From: Actinomycetes bacterium
GTDB lineage: Bacteria > Actinomycetota > Coriobacteriia > Anaerosomatales > Anaerosomataceae
DNA: 46,109 bases
Direction: 5' to 3'
Assembly (NCBI GenBank): GCA_021373175.1
Contig: JAJFTE010000117.1
Location: 1-46,109 of the forward strand
Made by a program: the position numbers and the translations under genes. Positions within the stretch are counted from its first letter, which is position 1; each line of letters starts with the position of its first letter. Below are positions 9,043 to 18,167 of the stretch, in pieces. Below the pieces are notes generated by a model that saw nothing but the letters and a program-made list of their open reading frames with translations, ran no database searches and had not been told where the DNA came from.

Positions 9043-10947
9043 TCAGGCCCCTTTCACGACGAACCACAGCATGAGCAGGACGAGCGCGCCGACCATGAGC
9101 CCTTGATACGCCTGGATGCGGCCCACCTGGATGCGGCGGACCTTCGCGCCGGCAGCCCGCACGAGCGTGGCGGTGCCGTTGACGGCGCCGTCGATGACGT
9201 AGGTGTCGAAGAGCGCGCCCACGTCGGCGCCTGCCTTCCAGATCGCTCCGGCCCCGTTGACGGCGCCGTCGATGACCGTGTGGTCGAATGCCCAGAGCGC
9301 ATCCGCCAGCCTGGCGTACTGCTTGACGATGAAGTAGTCGTACGTGAGGTCGAAGTAGAGCTTCATCGCAAGCGCATCGTACACGAACCCGGCCCGCTCC
9401 TTGAGCGGCCGCGTGTTGATGACCTTCGTGCGGCGCCCGTATGCGCACCAGCCAAGCGCCAGGCCAAGCCCCGCCACAGCCGTCGAGGTGAGCGCGATGC
9501 CTGCCTCGGGCCATGCGCCTGTGTGGCCGAGGAACCGCGCGAAGTACGGCGAGCCGAAGCCGATCACAGCGGTGATCGCCGCAAGGACGCCCATCGGGAC
9601 GAGCATCTCGGCGTGCGCTTCTGCAAGTTCCGGCGTCTGCTCGGGACCGGTGAACACGCGGAACCATAGCCGTGCGACGTAAAACGCGGTCACGAACGCC
9701 GCAGCGAGCGCAAGCGCAAAGACCACGTAGTGGCCCTCGGTCCACAGCACCGTGAGAATCTCGTCCTTGCTCCAGAAGCCCGAGAACGGGAAGATGCCCG
9801 CAAGCGCGAGCGAACCGATCGTGAAGGTCGCCGTCGTGACCGGCATCTTCTTCGCCAGCCCGCCCATCTCCCGCATGTCCTGCGTGTGCGCCGCGTGGAT
9901 GATCACCCCGGCGCCGAGGAACAGCAGTGACTTGAAGAACGCGTGGGTCATCAGATGGAAGATGCCAGCCACGATGCCGCCGGCTCCCAGCGCGAAGAAC
10001 ATGTAACCCAGCTGGCTGATGGTGGAGTACGCCAGTACCTTCTTGATGTCGTGCTGCACCGCGGCAAGCAGCCCTCCCACGATGGCGGTGGTGACTCCCA
10101 CGATCATCGTGACGGTGAGCGCCACGCCGCTGGCTTGAAAGATCGGCAGCGCCCGCGCCACCAGGAACACGCCGGCCGCGACCATCGTGGCGGCGTGGAT
10201 GAGCGCCGAGGCGGGCGTGGGCCCGGCCATCGCGTCGGGCAGCCAGACGTGCAGCGGCACCTGCGCCGACTTGCCAATCGCGCCGAAGAGGAACAGCAAC
10301 GAGACCGCAGTGGCCGTCGCGGGCACCCACGTGAAGCCGTGAAGCACCACCGCGAAGTCGAACGAGCCCGCTGTCGCATACATCACGGCAAGGCCCAGCA
10401 CGAAGCCAACGTCACCCACGCGGGTGGTGAGGAACGCCTTCAGGCTCGCCTTCCTCGGCGCTTCCTGTTCGTGCCAGAAGCCGATGAGCAGGTACGAGCA
10501 CAAGCCCATGACCTCCCAGGCCATATAGAGCTGCAAGAAGTTGTCCGAGAGCACCAGCGCGAGCATCGCAGCGGTGAACAGCGACAGCACCGCGAAGTAC
10601 CAGCCGATGCGCTCGTCGCGGTGCATGTAGCCAACCGAGTAGACCTGCACCGCCGCACCCACCAGCGTCACCACCACAAGCATGACCGCCGAGATGGGAT
10701 CGAGCAGCACGCCGGCGTGCAGGTTCACGCTTCCGAGCGTGGCAAAGACCGCCGAGGCGCGGTAGACAGCCTCGCCCTCGTGGCCGCCCGGCCACACCCG
10801 CGCGAACGCGGCAAGCGACAGCAGCAGCGAGCCGCACACGGCCGCGACCGGCACCCAGATCGCCGCGTTGCGAGCGCGGTTCGAGAGCGGCGCGAGCACG
10901 CCGAACGCGAGCGCCGGTAGGAGCGGTATGGCGATGACGTAGCCCAC
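9043..10947 (-). CDS. nuoL: NADH-quinone oxidoreductase subunit L
   Basis: A 634-residue antiporter-like subunit and the distal part of the complex I membrane arm. It has the conserved segments AWEVMGLCSYLLIGFW and GKSAQVPLHVWLPDAMAGPTPASALIHAATMVAAG, and a long C-terminal extension ending in a hydrophobic helix, as expected for the lateral helix and TM16. The GTG at 10947 is chosen: the next codons read GYVIAIPLLPALAFGV, where homology begins, and it lies 2 bases after the nuoK stop. Confidence 0.96.
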   Translation of the reverse strand: MGYVIAIPLLPALAFGVLAPLSNRARNAAIWVPVAAVCGSLLLSLAAFARVWPGGHEGEAVYRASAVFATLGSVNLHAGVLLDPISAVMLVVVTLVGAAVQVYSVGYMHRDERIGWYFAVLSLFTAAMLALVLSDNFLQLYMAWEVMGLCSYLLIGFWHEQEAPRKASLKAFLTTRVGDVGFVLGLAVMYATAGSFDFAVVLHGFTWVPATATAVSLLFLFGAIGKSAQVPLHVWLPDAMAGPTPASALIHAATMVAAGVFLVARALPIFQASGVALTVTMIVGVTTAIVGGLLAAVQHDIKKVLAYSTISQLGYMFFALGAGGIVAGIFHLMTHAFFKSLLFLGAGVIIHAAHTQDMREMGGLAKKMPVTTATFTIGSLALAGIFPFSGFWSKDEILTVLWTEGHYVVFALALAAAFVTAFYVARLWFRVFTGPEQTPELAEAHAEMLVPMGVLAAITAVIGFGSPYFARFLGHTGAWPEAGIALTSTAVAGLGLALGWCAYGRRTKVINTRPLKERAGFVYDALAMKLYFDLTYDYFIVKQYARLADALWAFDHTVIDGAVNGAGAIWKAGADVGALFDTYVIDGAVNGTATLVRAAGAKVRRIQVGRIQAYQGLMVGALVLLMLWFVVKGA

Positions 10948-10949
10948 GG

Positions 10950-11273
10950 TTACCCCTTCAGCTCCTGCATCGCATCGATCTCGACGGTCTTGCGCTGGCG
11001 GTAGAGCGCGAGCACGAGCGCAAGCCCTAGGCCGATCTCGGCCGCCGAGACCACCATCGAGAAGACGGCGAAGAACTGGCCGGTCATCTCGGCAGGGGCC
11101 GAGAAGCGCGAGAGCGCCACGAGGTTGATGTTGATGGCATTCGCCATGAGCTCCAGCGACATGAGCACCATGACCGTGCTCCGACGCGAGAGCGCACCGT
11201 ACAGCCCCAGAGCGAAGAGCACCGCCGAAAGCGCCACGAACGAGAGCACGCCAACCGGTTGCATGATCGTCAC
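10950..11273 (-). CDS. nuoK: NADH-quinone oxidoreductase subunit K
   Basis: A 107-residue protein with three transmembrane helices. The conserved segment VLMSLELMANAININLVAL carries the two membrane glutamate positions expected in NuoK. It is slightly longer than the usual 100 residues. The GTG at 11273 overlaps the nuoJ stop as GTGA; an ATG three codons later is an alternative. NuoK forms part of the proton channel next to NuoJ and NuoN. Confidence 0.95.
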   Translation of the reverse strand: MTIMQPVGVLSFVALSAVLFALGLYGALSRRSTVMVLMSLELMANAININLVALSRFSAPAEMTGQFFAVFSMVVSAAEIGLGLALVLALYRQRKTVEIDAMQELKG

Positions 11274-11776
11274 CGGCCCTCACCCCCCGACCACCAGACA
11301 GCGCCAACGAGCGCCACGAGCAACACGAGCGATGCGATCTCGAAGGGGACCGCCCACGTCCCGAAGAGCTTCTCGCCGAACGCCGCGACGTCCGGGACCG
11401 TCTCGGGCATGACGCCGGGACGCGGTTGCGAGAAGAAGCGCTCGGCAGCAAACAGCACCGCGCCGCCAAAGAGCGCCGCCAGCACCCCCGCGGACCAGCC
11501 CGGCTCGAACGGCCGGATAGCGTCTTCCCGACGCCGGAGCGTGAGCATGATCGTGAACAGCACGAGCACCGAGACCGAGCCCGCGTACACGAGCACCTGC
11601 ACGAGCGCGAGGAACTCGGCGGACAGAAGCAGGTAGAGCCCGGCGGTGGCGATCATCACCTCAAGCAGCCAGAACGCCGCGTGAACGACGTTGCGGGTGG
11701 AAAGCATCATCACTGCGCCGCCTATGGTGGCGAACGAAAGCGCGAGGAAGACCGCGCCGTTCACGGTCTCAGTCAC
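11270..11776 (-). CDS. nuoJ: NADH-quinone oxidoreductase subunit J
   Basis: A 168-residue protein with five predicted transmembrane helices. It contains RNVVHAAFWLLEVMIATAGLYLLL and ALVQVLVYAGSVSVLVLFTIMLT, the latter being the VQxLVYaGav segment typical of NuoJ that carries the pi-bulge of TM3. GTG start at 11776, overlapping the end of nuoI by 8 bases. Confidence 0.95.
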   Translation of the reverse strand: MTETVNGAVFLALSFATIGGAVMMLSTRNVVHAAFWLLEVMIATAGLYLLLSAEFLALVQVLVYAGSVSVLVLFTIMLTLRRREDAIRPFEPGWSAGVLAALFGGAVLFAAERFFSQPRPGVMPETVPDVAAFGEKLFGTWAVPFEIASLVLLVALVGAVWWSGGEGR

Positions 11777-12233
11777 TGCCCTTCACCTCCCCGGTCGCCG
11801 CTTCCTTCTCGGCCCTGTGCCGCGCCGTGCTGGCGGCATCCACGTCCTCGAGCAGGTTCTCGTTGAGGTCCGCCGGATCCGTCACGGCGAGTTCGTACTC
11901 ATGGCTCATACGGATGGCGTCGTACGGACATGACTCGACGCACAGGCCGCACATCATGCATGCCCCGATCTCGTAGCCGAAGCGGTCGATATGCTTGCTC
12001 TTGTCCTCGGCGGTGGTCACGTCGATGCTCAAGATGGCGTCGGGGCACGTCCGCACGCACGTCATGCACGCGGTGCACCGAGGCGAGCCGTCCTCGAAGT
12101 ACTTCGGACGCACCGCCCAGCGGGCGCGTTCGGGGAGCGTGAGCTTCTCGTACGGATACCTCACCGTGATGGGGCCACGGCGAAGATTGCGCATGGTGAT
12201 GCGCAGCCCGTTGATGAGCCCGTAGCCCCACAT
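11769..12233 (-). CDS. nuoI: NADH-quinone oxidoreductase subunit I (ferredoxin-like 2x[4Fe-4S])
   Basis: A 154-residue peripheral-arm subunit with two four-cysteine clusters, CTACMTCVRTCP and CMMCGLCVESCP, binding the N6a and N6b [4Fe-4S] centres that pass electrons to NuoB. The ATG at 12233 (MWGYGLINGLRITMRNL) is chosen. Sequence upstream in the same frame is the shadow of nuoH, which ends 3 bases earlier. With NuoEFG missing, NuoI is a likely entry point for electrons from ferredoxin; that role is inferred. Confidence 0.96.
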   Translation of the reverse strand: MWGYGLINGLRITMRNLRRGPITVRYPYEKLTLPERARWAVRPKYFEDGSPRCTACMTCVRTCPDAILSIDVTTAEDKSKHIDRFGYEIGACMMCGLCVESCPYDAIRMSHEYELAVTDPADLNENLLEDVDAASTARHRAEKEAATGEVKGSD

Positions 12234-12235
12234 GG

Positions 12236-13237
12236 CTAGCTCCACACCTTGATGACGATGCCCGAGAACACGATCCAGACAAGCGAGATCGGTATCAGGC
12301 GCTGCCAGCCCAGCTGCATCACCTGGTCGATGCGGACGCGGGGGTACGTGCCCCGAATCCACATCATCACGAAGATGCCAATGTACGTCTTGATCATAAA
12401 GATGAGCGGCCCGAGCGCCGAGACGACCGGCGCAGGCAGCCACGGGAGCGTCCAGCCGCCAAAGAACAGCGTGACGCCGAGCGCCGAGATGATGAACCCG
12501 TTGCTGAACTCCGAGAGGTACAGCAGGCCGAACTTCATCGACGAGTACTCAGTCGAAAAGCCGGAAACAAGCTCGGATTCTGCCTCGGACATATCGAACG
12601 GCGTCTGGTTGGACTCCACAAGCGACGCCACCACGAAGATAAGGAACGTCGGCCAGAAAAGCGGGTTCAGGATGAACCATCTTGGCAACACGCCGAAAAG
12701 CGTGCCCTGCTGCGCCTCGACGATCGTGCCCAAGTTCGCGCTTCCCACGAGCATGACGATCGGCAGCACCGACAGGAGCAGCGGCACCTCGTACGCGATC
12801 TGTTGCGCCGCGGCGCGCATCCCGCCAAGGAGCGACCACTTGTTCGCGCTCGCCCACCCCGCCATCAGGACGCCGATGGGCACGATCGAGAGCGCGGTGA
12901 AGGTGTACAGCAATCCCGCGTCGAGATTCGTGATGCGCCAACTGTCCGAGAACGGCAGCGCCGCATACGCCATGAGCGAGGGCACGAACACCATAGCGGG
13001 CGCCAACCTGAAGAGCCAGCGGTCGACGGCCCTGGGCGTGATGTCCTCCTTCGTGACCAGCTTGAGCACGTCCATGGTGGTCTGGAGCGTGCCCTTCCAC
13101 CCCACGTGGGTCGGGCCCAAGCGCAGATGCAGGTGGCCGAGGACCTTGCGAAGCATGTAGATAAGGACAACGCCGTTCACGAGCATGAGCGCAAGCGCGG
13201 CGAGCACCTTGAGGGCGCCGATGCCGATGGCGTTCAT
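12236..13237 (-). CDS. nuoH: NADH-quinone oxidoreductase subunit H
   Basis: A 333-residue membrane subunit with about eight helices, which together with NuoD and NuoB forms the quinone-binding site. Typical motifs are HLRLGPTHVGWKGTLQTTMDVLKLVTKED near the N-terminus, SLVESNQTPFDMSEAESELVSGF in the quinone-site loop, and the C-terminal RGTYPRVRIDQVMQLGW. The ATG at 13237 overlaps the nuoD TGA (ATGA). Confidence 0.97.
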   Translation of the reverse strand: MNAIGIGALKVLAALALMLVNGVVLIYMLRKVLGHLHLRLGPTHVGWKGTLQTTMDVLKLVTKEDITPRAVDRWLFRLAPAMVFVPSLMAYAALPFSDSWRITNLDAGLLYTFTALSIVPIGVLMAGWASANKWSLLGGMRAAAQQIAYEVPLLLSVLPIVMLVGSANLGTIVEAQQGTLFGVLPRWFILNPLFWPTFLIFVVASLVESNQTPFDMSEAESELVSGFSTEYSSMKFGLLYLSEFSNGFIISALGVTLFFGGWTLPWLPAPVVSALGPLIFMIKTYIGIFVMMWIRGTYPRVRIDQVMQLGWQRLIPISLVWIVFSGIVIKVWS

Positions 13238-14439
13238 CGGTCGATCTCCCCGAGCATCACGTCGGTCGAGCCGATGATCACGACAACGTCGGCGATGAGG
13301 TGACCGGGCAGGATCTCCTCAAGCGCCTGCGCGGCGAAGAGCGACGGCCCCCGATAGTGCATGCGATACGGGTGCTCGGTGCCATCGCTCACGAGATGGA
13401 TGCCGGTCTCACCGCGGGTCGATTCCACGCTCGCGTACACCTCGCCAGCACGCGGACGGATGATGCGGGGGACCTTCGCCATGTGCGGGCCCTCGGGCAT
13501 ACCGTCGATGAGCTGTCCGATCATGCGCGCTGACTGGCGCATCTCGGCCATGCGAACGTTGTAGCGGTCCCACGCGTCGCCGTTCGTGCCAAGCGGCACC
13601 TCGAAGTCGAGTTCGGGGTATGCCGCGTAGGGGCGCGCCTTGCGGACATCGAAGTCCACGCCGGCTCCGCGCAGGTTCGAGCCCGTGAGCCCGAAGGCGA
13701 GCGCCGTGGACCGATCGATGACGCCCACCCCTTTCACGCGCGCCTGGAAGATCTCGTTGCCGCCGAGCAGCTGGTCATGCTCGTCCAGGTATTGGTCGAA
13801 GGTGCCAAGGAACGCACGGATCTTCGCATCGAGCCCGGTCGGCATATCGGCGAGAACACCGCCGGGACGGATGTAGTTGAACATCATGCGCGATCCACTG
13901 AGAGCCTCCAGGATGTCCAGGAGCGCCTCGCGATCGCGCATCCCGTACAAGAACTGCCCCATACCGCCGGCATCAAGACCGAACGTGCCATACCAGATGA
14001 GGTGGCTGGTGATGCGGTTGATCTCCGAGGCGAGCGAGCGAAGCCAGTGCGCCTTTCTCGGCACCTCGACGTCCATGAGCTGCTCGGTGGCAAGCGCGAA
14101 GGCGAGCTCGGCCATCATGCCCGAGATGTAGTCGCCGCGATCCAGAAGCGTGCCGACCGCGTCGTAGCGCCGATATTCGGCGAGCTTCTCGATGCCGCGG
14201 TGCAGGTAGCCCACCGAGACCTCCGCGGCCACGACCTCCTCGCCGTCCACCTCCACGAGCACGCGCAGCACGCCGTGCGTGGACGGGTGCTGCGGGCCCA
14301 TGTTGATGATGAGGTGCTCGGTCGTGAGCCCGTCGACGCCGGCCGGTGCGCGGCGCAGGCCCGCTGGCGGCGTACCGGGATCGTGCCGGCCTTCGCCAAG
14401 GACGCCTGTCGCAAGCGTTTCTTCGGAGCCACCGTTCAT
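13234..14439 (-). CDS. nuoD: NADH-quinone oxidoreductase subunit D
   Basis: A 401-residue 49-kDa-type subunit. After a variable 40-residue N-terminus comes INMGPQHPSTHGVLRV, then EVSVGYLHRGIEKLAEYRRYD, NRITSHLIWYGTFGLDAGG, and RPRAGEVYASVESTRGETGIHLVSDG. The C-terminus ends DVMLGEIDR; conserved quinone-site residues lie in the HPSTHG loop. The protein is related to the [NiFe]-hydrogenase large subunit. ATG start at 14439, coupled to nuoC by ATGA. Confidence 0.97.
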   Translation of the reverse strand: MNGGSEETLATGVLGEGRHDPGTPPAGLRRAPAGVDGLTTEHLIINMGPQHPSTHGVLRVLVEVDGEEVVAAEVSVGYLHRGIEKLAEYRRYDAVGTLLDRGDYISGMMAELAFALATEQLMDVEVPRKAHWLRSLASEINRITSHLIWYGTFGLDAGGMGQFLYGMRDREALLDILEALSGSRMMFNYIRPGGVLADMPTGLDAKIRAFLGTFDQYLDEHDQLLGGNEIFQARVKGVGVIDRSTALAFGLTGSNLRGAGVDFDVRKARPYAAYPELDFEVPLGTNGDAWDRYNVRMAEMRQSARMIGQLIDGMPEGPHMAKVPRIIRPRAGEVYASVESTRGETGIHLVSDGTEHPYRMHYRGPSLFAAQALEEILPGHLIADVVVIIGSTDVMLGEIDR

Positions 14440-14885
14440 CGGGCCTTCACCTCCTCCACCGTCCGAATCGCGACGTCTTTGCGCAGGAGAGGTTCCACGC
14501 CATCGGTGGTGAGCAGGCGCTTAGGGTTGGGATGCCCGGCCAGGTGGATGCCCAAGAGCTCGGCCGTCTCGCGCTCGGGCATGAGCGCCGAGGGATACTC
14601 GTACCACACCGATTCGATCGTGCCGCCGTACGCGACCGTCGACTTCACGTGCACCTCGAGGTCAAGTGAGAAGGACCGAAGCCGGTAGGTGAGTTCGATG
14701 AGCTCACCTGTGTCGATGCCATCGAAGTCGACGAGCGACTCATAGCCCGCCGCCTTGATCGCCCCAAGCGCTTCGTTCACTGCCGCAAGCGGCACCCGCG
14801 CGATCACGCCGAGGGCCTCCTCGGCCACCGTTGCGCCGTCGATAGCGGCAAGGAGCCGCTTGATGTCAGCCGTTGCGGGCAGCAA
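14436..14885 (-). CDS. nuoC: NADH-quinone oxidoreductase subunit C
   Basis: A 149-residue 30-kDa-type subunit with [23 protein letters not shown] followed by the diagnostic [25 protein letters not shown]. It binds along NuoD in the peripheral arm. The start is a TTG at 14885 with GGAGGAG a few bases upstream, overlapping the end of nuoB by 20 bases; no ATG or GTG lies near the start of homology. Confidence 0.94.
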   Translation of the reverse strand: MLPATADIKRLLAAIDGATVAEEALGVIARVPLAAVNEALGAIKAAGYESLVDFDGIDTGELIELTYRLRSFSLDLEVHVKSTVAYGGTIESVWYEYPSALMPERETAELLGIHLAGHPNPKRLLTTDGVEPLLRKDVAIRTVEEVKAR

Positions 14886-15363
14886 GGCGCTCCTCCGTCC
14901 GCTTCGCGATCTTCTTCTGCAGTTGGATGAACGCGTACTGCACTGACTCTGGCCGAGGCGGGCAACCGGGCACGTAGACGTCGACGGGAACGATCTTGTC
15001 CACGCCGAGAACGACGTTGGGATACTCGCGGAACGGCCCGCCCGTGCTCGCGCACGAACCCATCGCGATGACCCACTTCGGCTCCGGCATCTGGTCGTAG
15101 AGCCGCTTGACCGTCTCGGCCATCTTCTTGTTCACGGTACCGGCGACGATCATCACATCCACCTGACGTGGAGAGCTGCGGGGGAAGACACCCATGCGGT
15201 CGAAATCGAAACGGGGGCCGCTCGTGCTCATCAGACCCTCGATCGCGCAGCACGCGATGCCAAACGAGAGGTACCACAGCGAATGGCGGCGCGCGAGATC
15301 AAAGAGCTGCTCGCTGCGGACGAAGAGCATGGAATGCTCGCCGGTAAGCCGTTCTATCGCCAA
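14866..15363 (-). CDS. nuoB: NADH-quinone oxidoreductase subunit B
   Basis: A 165-residue subunit carrying the N2 [4Fe-4S] cluster that reduces quinone. It has the tandem-cysteine segment [11 protein letters not shown], then [11 protein letters not shown] and [21 protein letters not shown], giving the usual four ligands. The TTG at 15363 has an AAGGAGG site 9 bases upstream and is preferred over the internal ATG at 15330, which lacks one. It overlaps nuoA by 10 bases. Confidence 0.95.
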   Translation of the reverse strand: MAIERLTGEHSMLFVRSEQLFDLARRHSLWYLSFGIACCAIEGLMSTSGPRFDFDRMGVFPRSSPRQVDVMIVAGTVNKKMAETVKRLYDQMPEPKWVIAMGSCASTGGPFREYPNVVLGVDKIVPVDVYVPGCPPRPESVQYAFIQLQKKIAKRTEERLAARNG

Positions 15364-15719
15364 CGGAGCGCGCCCTCCTTCCAGGCATACGCGAATCCGG
15401 CGGCGATGATCGCGATGAAGACGACCATCTCCGCGAGCACGAAGACGCCCATCCGGTCGAAGGCGACTGCCCACGGGTACAGGAACACCGTTTCGATGTC
15501 AAAGACAACGAAAAGCAGCGCGTACACATAGTAGCCGACCCGGAATTGCACCCAGGGCGGACCGATAGGCTCGCTGCCGCACTCGTAGGTGTCGAGCTTT
15601 CGGGGGTGCGGGTTGGACGGTGCGAGGATGTGCGAGACGGTGATCGTGAGCGGCACGAAGATCGCGCCGATGATGACGAACAGTGCCAGCACGATGTGAT
15701 CGGCGGTCGCGCCCTCCAT
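15354..15719 (-). CDS. nuoA: NADH-quinone oxidoreductase subunit A
   Basis: A 121-residue, three-helix membrane subunit. The motif [44 protein letters not shown] is the NuoA signature (quoted here in outline: [18 protein letters not shown]). The ATG at 15719 has GAGAGGAGGG directly upstream. First gene of the nuo operon, so the promoter should lie in the 310-base gap before the chemoreceptor gene. Confidence 0.96.
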   Translation of the reverse strand: MEGATADHIVLALFVIIGAIFVPLTITVSHILAPSNPHPRKLDTYECGSEPIGPPWVQFRVGYYVYALLFVVFDIETVFLYPWAVAFDRMGVFVLAEMVVFIAIIAAGFAYAWKEGALRWR

Positions 15720-16029
15720 GATCAGGCCAGCCCTCCTCTCCCGGTCCCAGCATGCCGAAGCACCGTCCCCGGGTGCGACGACATCCACGCGACGGGCCAC
15801 CGGGAAGACCCGTCCGGGATGAAGGTCGTAGCAATGTAGCACGCGTCACAATCGGGCTGCAAGCCTCCGGAGGTATTCGCCCGGCGAGTTGCGCGATGCC
15901 TGTCTCGGCGGAGAACCTCGGTCGTCCGCATCCGCGATACGCGCGTTCGAATCAACGCGATGCGATACACTGAGACATCCCTGTATACGTACCCCAAACG
16001 TCGTGTGGCAACAAGCGAGGAAAGGCGCC
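15720..16029. other. Divergent intergenic region between nuoA and the chemoreceptor gene
   Basis: This 310-base stretch holds no convincing gene. It must contain the start signals for the nuo operon (minus) and the chemoreceptor gene (plus). A candidate nuo promoter is listed separately. On plus, the sequence just before the chemoreceptor start has an AGGAAAGG ribosome site and AT-richer hexamers (TACACT, TATACG) 40-70 bases upstream, none with a clear -35 partner. Confidence 0.6.
15833..15862 (-). promoter_or_regulatory. Candidate promoter of the nuo operon
   Basis: On the minus strand TTGCAG (15857-15862) and TACATT (15833-15838) are separated by 18 bases, a fair sigma-70-type match, about 115 bases upstream of the nuoA start. 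The match is partial (3 of 6 and 4 of 6 bases), so confidence is low. Confidence 0.3.
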
Positions 16030-18009
16030 ATGCCGGAGAAGAAACGATTGCCGATCGCACTGCGTCTTGCCGCGGCGTTCTTGATCGTGGCGATCGTGCC
16101 ACTCGTCATCGCCGCCATCGTGGGCGTCACCGGGTTTGAATCCGCGATGGAGCGTGAAGCCGCAAACGTCGTGGATGCCAACATGAAGACCGTGCGCAAC
16201 GCCGTTGAGGAGCGGCTGAGCGGCATGGTCGCTTCGCTCAAGACGTATGCGGGCGGCTCCCACGTGAGCGCGGTCCAGCAGATGACCGCCGCTGACCTTC
16301 AACAGCTTGCCTTGGATATGCGCGTCACGTACGTGTACTCGCTTGACGCCAGCGGCAGCGTGCTGCGCTCGAGCGCGGGCACACTCGCGGGCACGCGCAC
16401 CGCCGACCCTGTGATTCGCGGCGCGACCGGCGGTCAGTACAGCGCTTCGTGGGTGGTCGTGCCGCAGACGGAACTTGCGCAGGCAGGCCTAGTGGCGAAG
16501 TCCGGTGTGAAGGTGAAGAAGACCCCCAAAGGGACAACGTCGAAGACCGCCGTGGACGGCGCGCTCAGCCTTGAGGCGGCGATCCCGTTCGGAACCGGCG
16601 CCGGCCGCGGCGCGCTTGTCGCGGTGGACGTCATGAACAACGCCACCGACTACATAGACTTGCTCGGTACCCGCATCAACGGGTACGCGACCATCTTTCA
16701 AGGCGAGGTCCGCGTCTCGACAGGCGTCCTTGACGCGCACAAGAACCGCGGGGTGGGGACGGTCGTCTCGGACGAGGTCAGGACCAAGACGCTGGAACAC
16801 GGCGCCAGCTACCGGGGCCAGGCGTTCGTGGTCGACCGAAGCATGTATGCAGCCTACGAGCCCATTCGCGGCGCGGACGGCAAGACGCTCGGCATGCTCG
16901 CCGTCGCGGTGCCGAAGGACCGCTATGCGAGCGCGCTTACGTCGTTCGAACTCAAGCTCGGGCTGGCGCTTGCCGCAGGGCTCGCGCTTGCCGCCTTCGC
17001 GGCGGTCGCGACGTCCCGGCTGATCGCACGCCCGGTCGGCGCCATCGCCGACGCGGCCGAGCGGGTCGCGGCTGGCGATGTAGCGGCACGCGTTCCGGTC
17101 GCCGGCGACCGCGAGATCGCCGCGCTCGGCGTGTCGTTCAACGCGATGTCTGATAGCCTTTCGGCGCTGATCCGCCGCGTGCGCGACGCCGTGGGCCACC
17201 TCCGGGGCGCGTCGGAAGAGATCGCTGACGCCTCGGAGCACCAGGCCGAGATGGCCGGGCAGCAGGCCGCGGCGGTCGCTGAGACGACCGCGACGCTCGA
17301 GGAGATGACGGCGTCGTACCGGGCGGTGGCGGCGTCAGCGGAGACGGTCATGCGTCTGGCCGAGGATACCCTTGAAGCGGCGGAGTCTGGCCGCGGCGGG
17401 CTCAGCGAGACGATGCAGAGCGTGGGCATGTTGCGCTCGAGCGCCGAATCGATGGCCAGCGCGGTGGGAGCGCTTCAGCTGGCGACCTCGGACATCGGTG
17501 AGGTGCTTGCATTCATCAACGATATCGCCGAGCAGACGAAGATCCTCTCGCTCAACGCCGCCATCGAAGCCGCGCGGGCTGGCGTCGCGGGCAGGGGCTT
17601 CGGCGTGGTCTCGACCGAGATCAGGAAGCTTGCCGAGAGCGTCTCGGCATCGACCACCCGCATCGGTGCGCTCGTGGGCAGCATCCAGCACGCCGCGACC
17701 GAGCTTGCGCGCGACGCGGACGGGCAGGCGCGGCTTGCCGCTGAGAGCGTGGAGCAGACCGAGCGCTCTGGGTATTCCTTCGGCACGATCGTCGACCAGG
17801 CGTCGTCGACCGCCAGCGCGGCTCGCGAGATCGCGAGCGGGGCGGCCCAGCAGCGCGCCGCCTCCGAGCAGGTTCTCTCGGCGATGCATCAGGTGAGCGC
17901 CACGGCATCGGAGACAGCGGCGGCGGCCAAGCACGTCGCGGACGCCGTTCGGGAGATCGACGTGCAAGCCCGCACGCTTGAAGAAGGCATGCGCGGCTTC
18001 AAGGTATAG
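16030..18009 (+). CDS. Methyl-accepting chemotaxis protein
   Basis: A 659-residue transmembrane chemoreceptor. TM1 spans about residues 10-35, followed by a periplasmic sensor of roughly 270 residues (Cache-like by size and position), TM2 at about 308-328, a HAMP domain ([22 protein letters not shown]), and a long cytoplasmic helical domain. The hairpin tip [24 protein letters not shown] is the CheA/CheW contact site. The ligand cannot be told from sequence. The ATG at 16030 has AGGAAAGG upstream and TM1 right after; longer in-frame starts lack these. Monocistronic, with no che genes in the window. Confidence 0.93.
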   Translation: MPEKKRLPIALRLAAAFLIVAIVPLVIAAIVGVTGFESAMEREAANVVDANMKTVRNAVEERLSGMVASLKTYAGGSHVSAVQQMTAADLQQLALDMRVTYVYSLDASGSVLRSSAGTLAGTRTADPVIRGATGGQYSASWVVVPQTELAQAGLVAKSGVKVKKTPKGTTSKTAVDGALSLEAAIPFGTGAGRGALVAVDVMNNATDYIDLLGTRINGYATIFQGEVRVSTGVLDAHKNRGVGTVVSDEVRTKTLEHGASYRGQAFVVDRSMYAAYEPIRGADGKTLGMLAVAVPKDRYASALTSFELKLGLALAAGLALAAFAAVATSRLIARPVGAIADAAERVAAGDVAARVPVAGDREIAALGVSFNAMSDSLSALIRRVRDAVGHLRGASEEIADASEHQAEMAGQQAAAVAETTATLEEMTASYRAVAASAETVMRLAEDTLEAAESGRGGLSETMQSVGMLRSSAESMASAVGALQLATSDIGEVLAFINDIAEQTKILSLNAAIEAARAGVAGRGFGVVSTEIRKLAESVSASTTRIGALVGSIQHAATELARDADGQARLAAESVEQTERSGYSFGTIVDQASSTASAAREIASGAAQQRAASEQVLSAMHQVSATASETAAAAKHVADAVREIDVQARTLEEGMRGFKV

Positions 18010-18030
18010 CGACATCACGGTCGGCAATGC

Positions 18031-18058
18031 CAAGAGGGAGCCTGCAGGCTCCCTCTTG
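18031..18058. terminator. Perfect 28-bp palindrome, likely bidirectional terminator
   Basis: The sequence from 18031 to 18058 is an exact inverted repeat with no spacer (arms begin CAAGAGGGAGCC). It lies 22 bases after the chemoreceptor stop and 10 bases beyond the 3' end of the convergent tRNA-Thr. It can fold as a stem of about 12 bp with a 4-base loop. Neither side has a clear T-tract, so the termination role is inferred from position. Confidence 0.6.
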
Positions 18059-18067
18059 CACTTCACA

Positions 18068-18144
18068 TGGAGCCGACGCGGGGATTCGAACCCCGGACCC
18101 CCGCATTACGAGTGCGGTGCTCTGGCCAGCTGAGCTACGTCGGC
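18068..18144 (-). tRNA. tRNA-Thr (anticodon CGT)
   Basis: The minus strand folds as a complete tRNA. The acceptor stem is GCCGACG pairing with CGTCGGC, the D stem is GCTC/GAGC, the anticodon stem CCGCA/TGCGG encloses the loop CTCGTAA (anticodon CGT, reading ACG threonine codons), and the T arm contains GGTTCGAATCC. A CCA end is encoded (18068-18070). No intron. A TATACT hexamer lies 11 bases upstream. Confidence 0.97.
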
Positions 18145-18154
18145 GCGAGTACGA

Positions 18155-18160
18155 AGTATA
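18155..18160 (-). promoter_or_regulatory. Probable -10 box of the tRNA-Thr promoter
   Basis: TATACT on the minus strand (5 of 6 to consensus) ends 11 bases before the mature tRNA 5' end, the expected place for a tRNA promoter. A weak -35 (TGGCAA) lies 17 bases upstream, inside the 3' end of the yaaT-type gene. Confidence 0.45.
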
Positions 18161-18167
18161 CCGAAGG

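Noticed and set aside
15720-16029. Small gene in the nuoA/chemoreceptor gap
   Set aside because: Extensions of nuoA and of the chemoreceptor into the gap give Arg/Ser-rich sequence without ribosome sites; the homologous starts are at 15719 and 16030.
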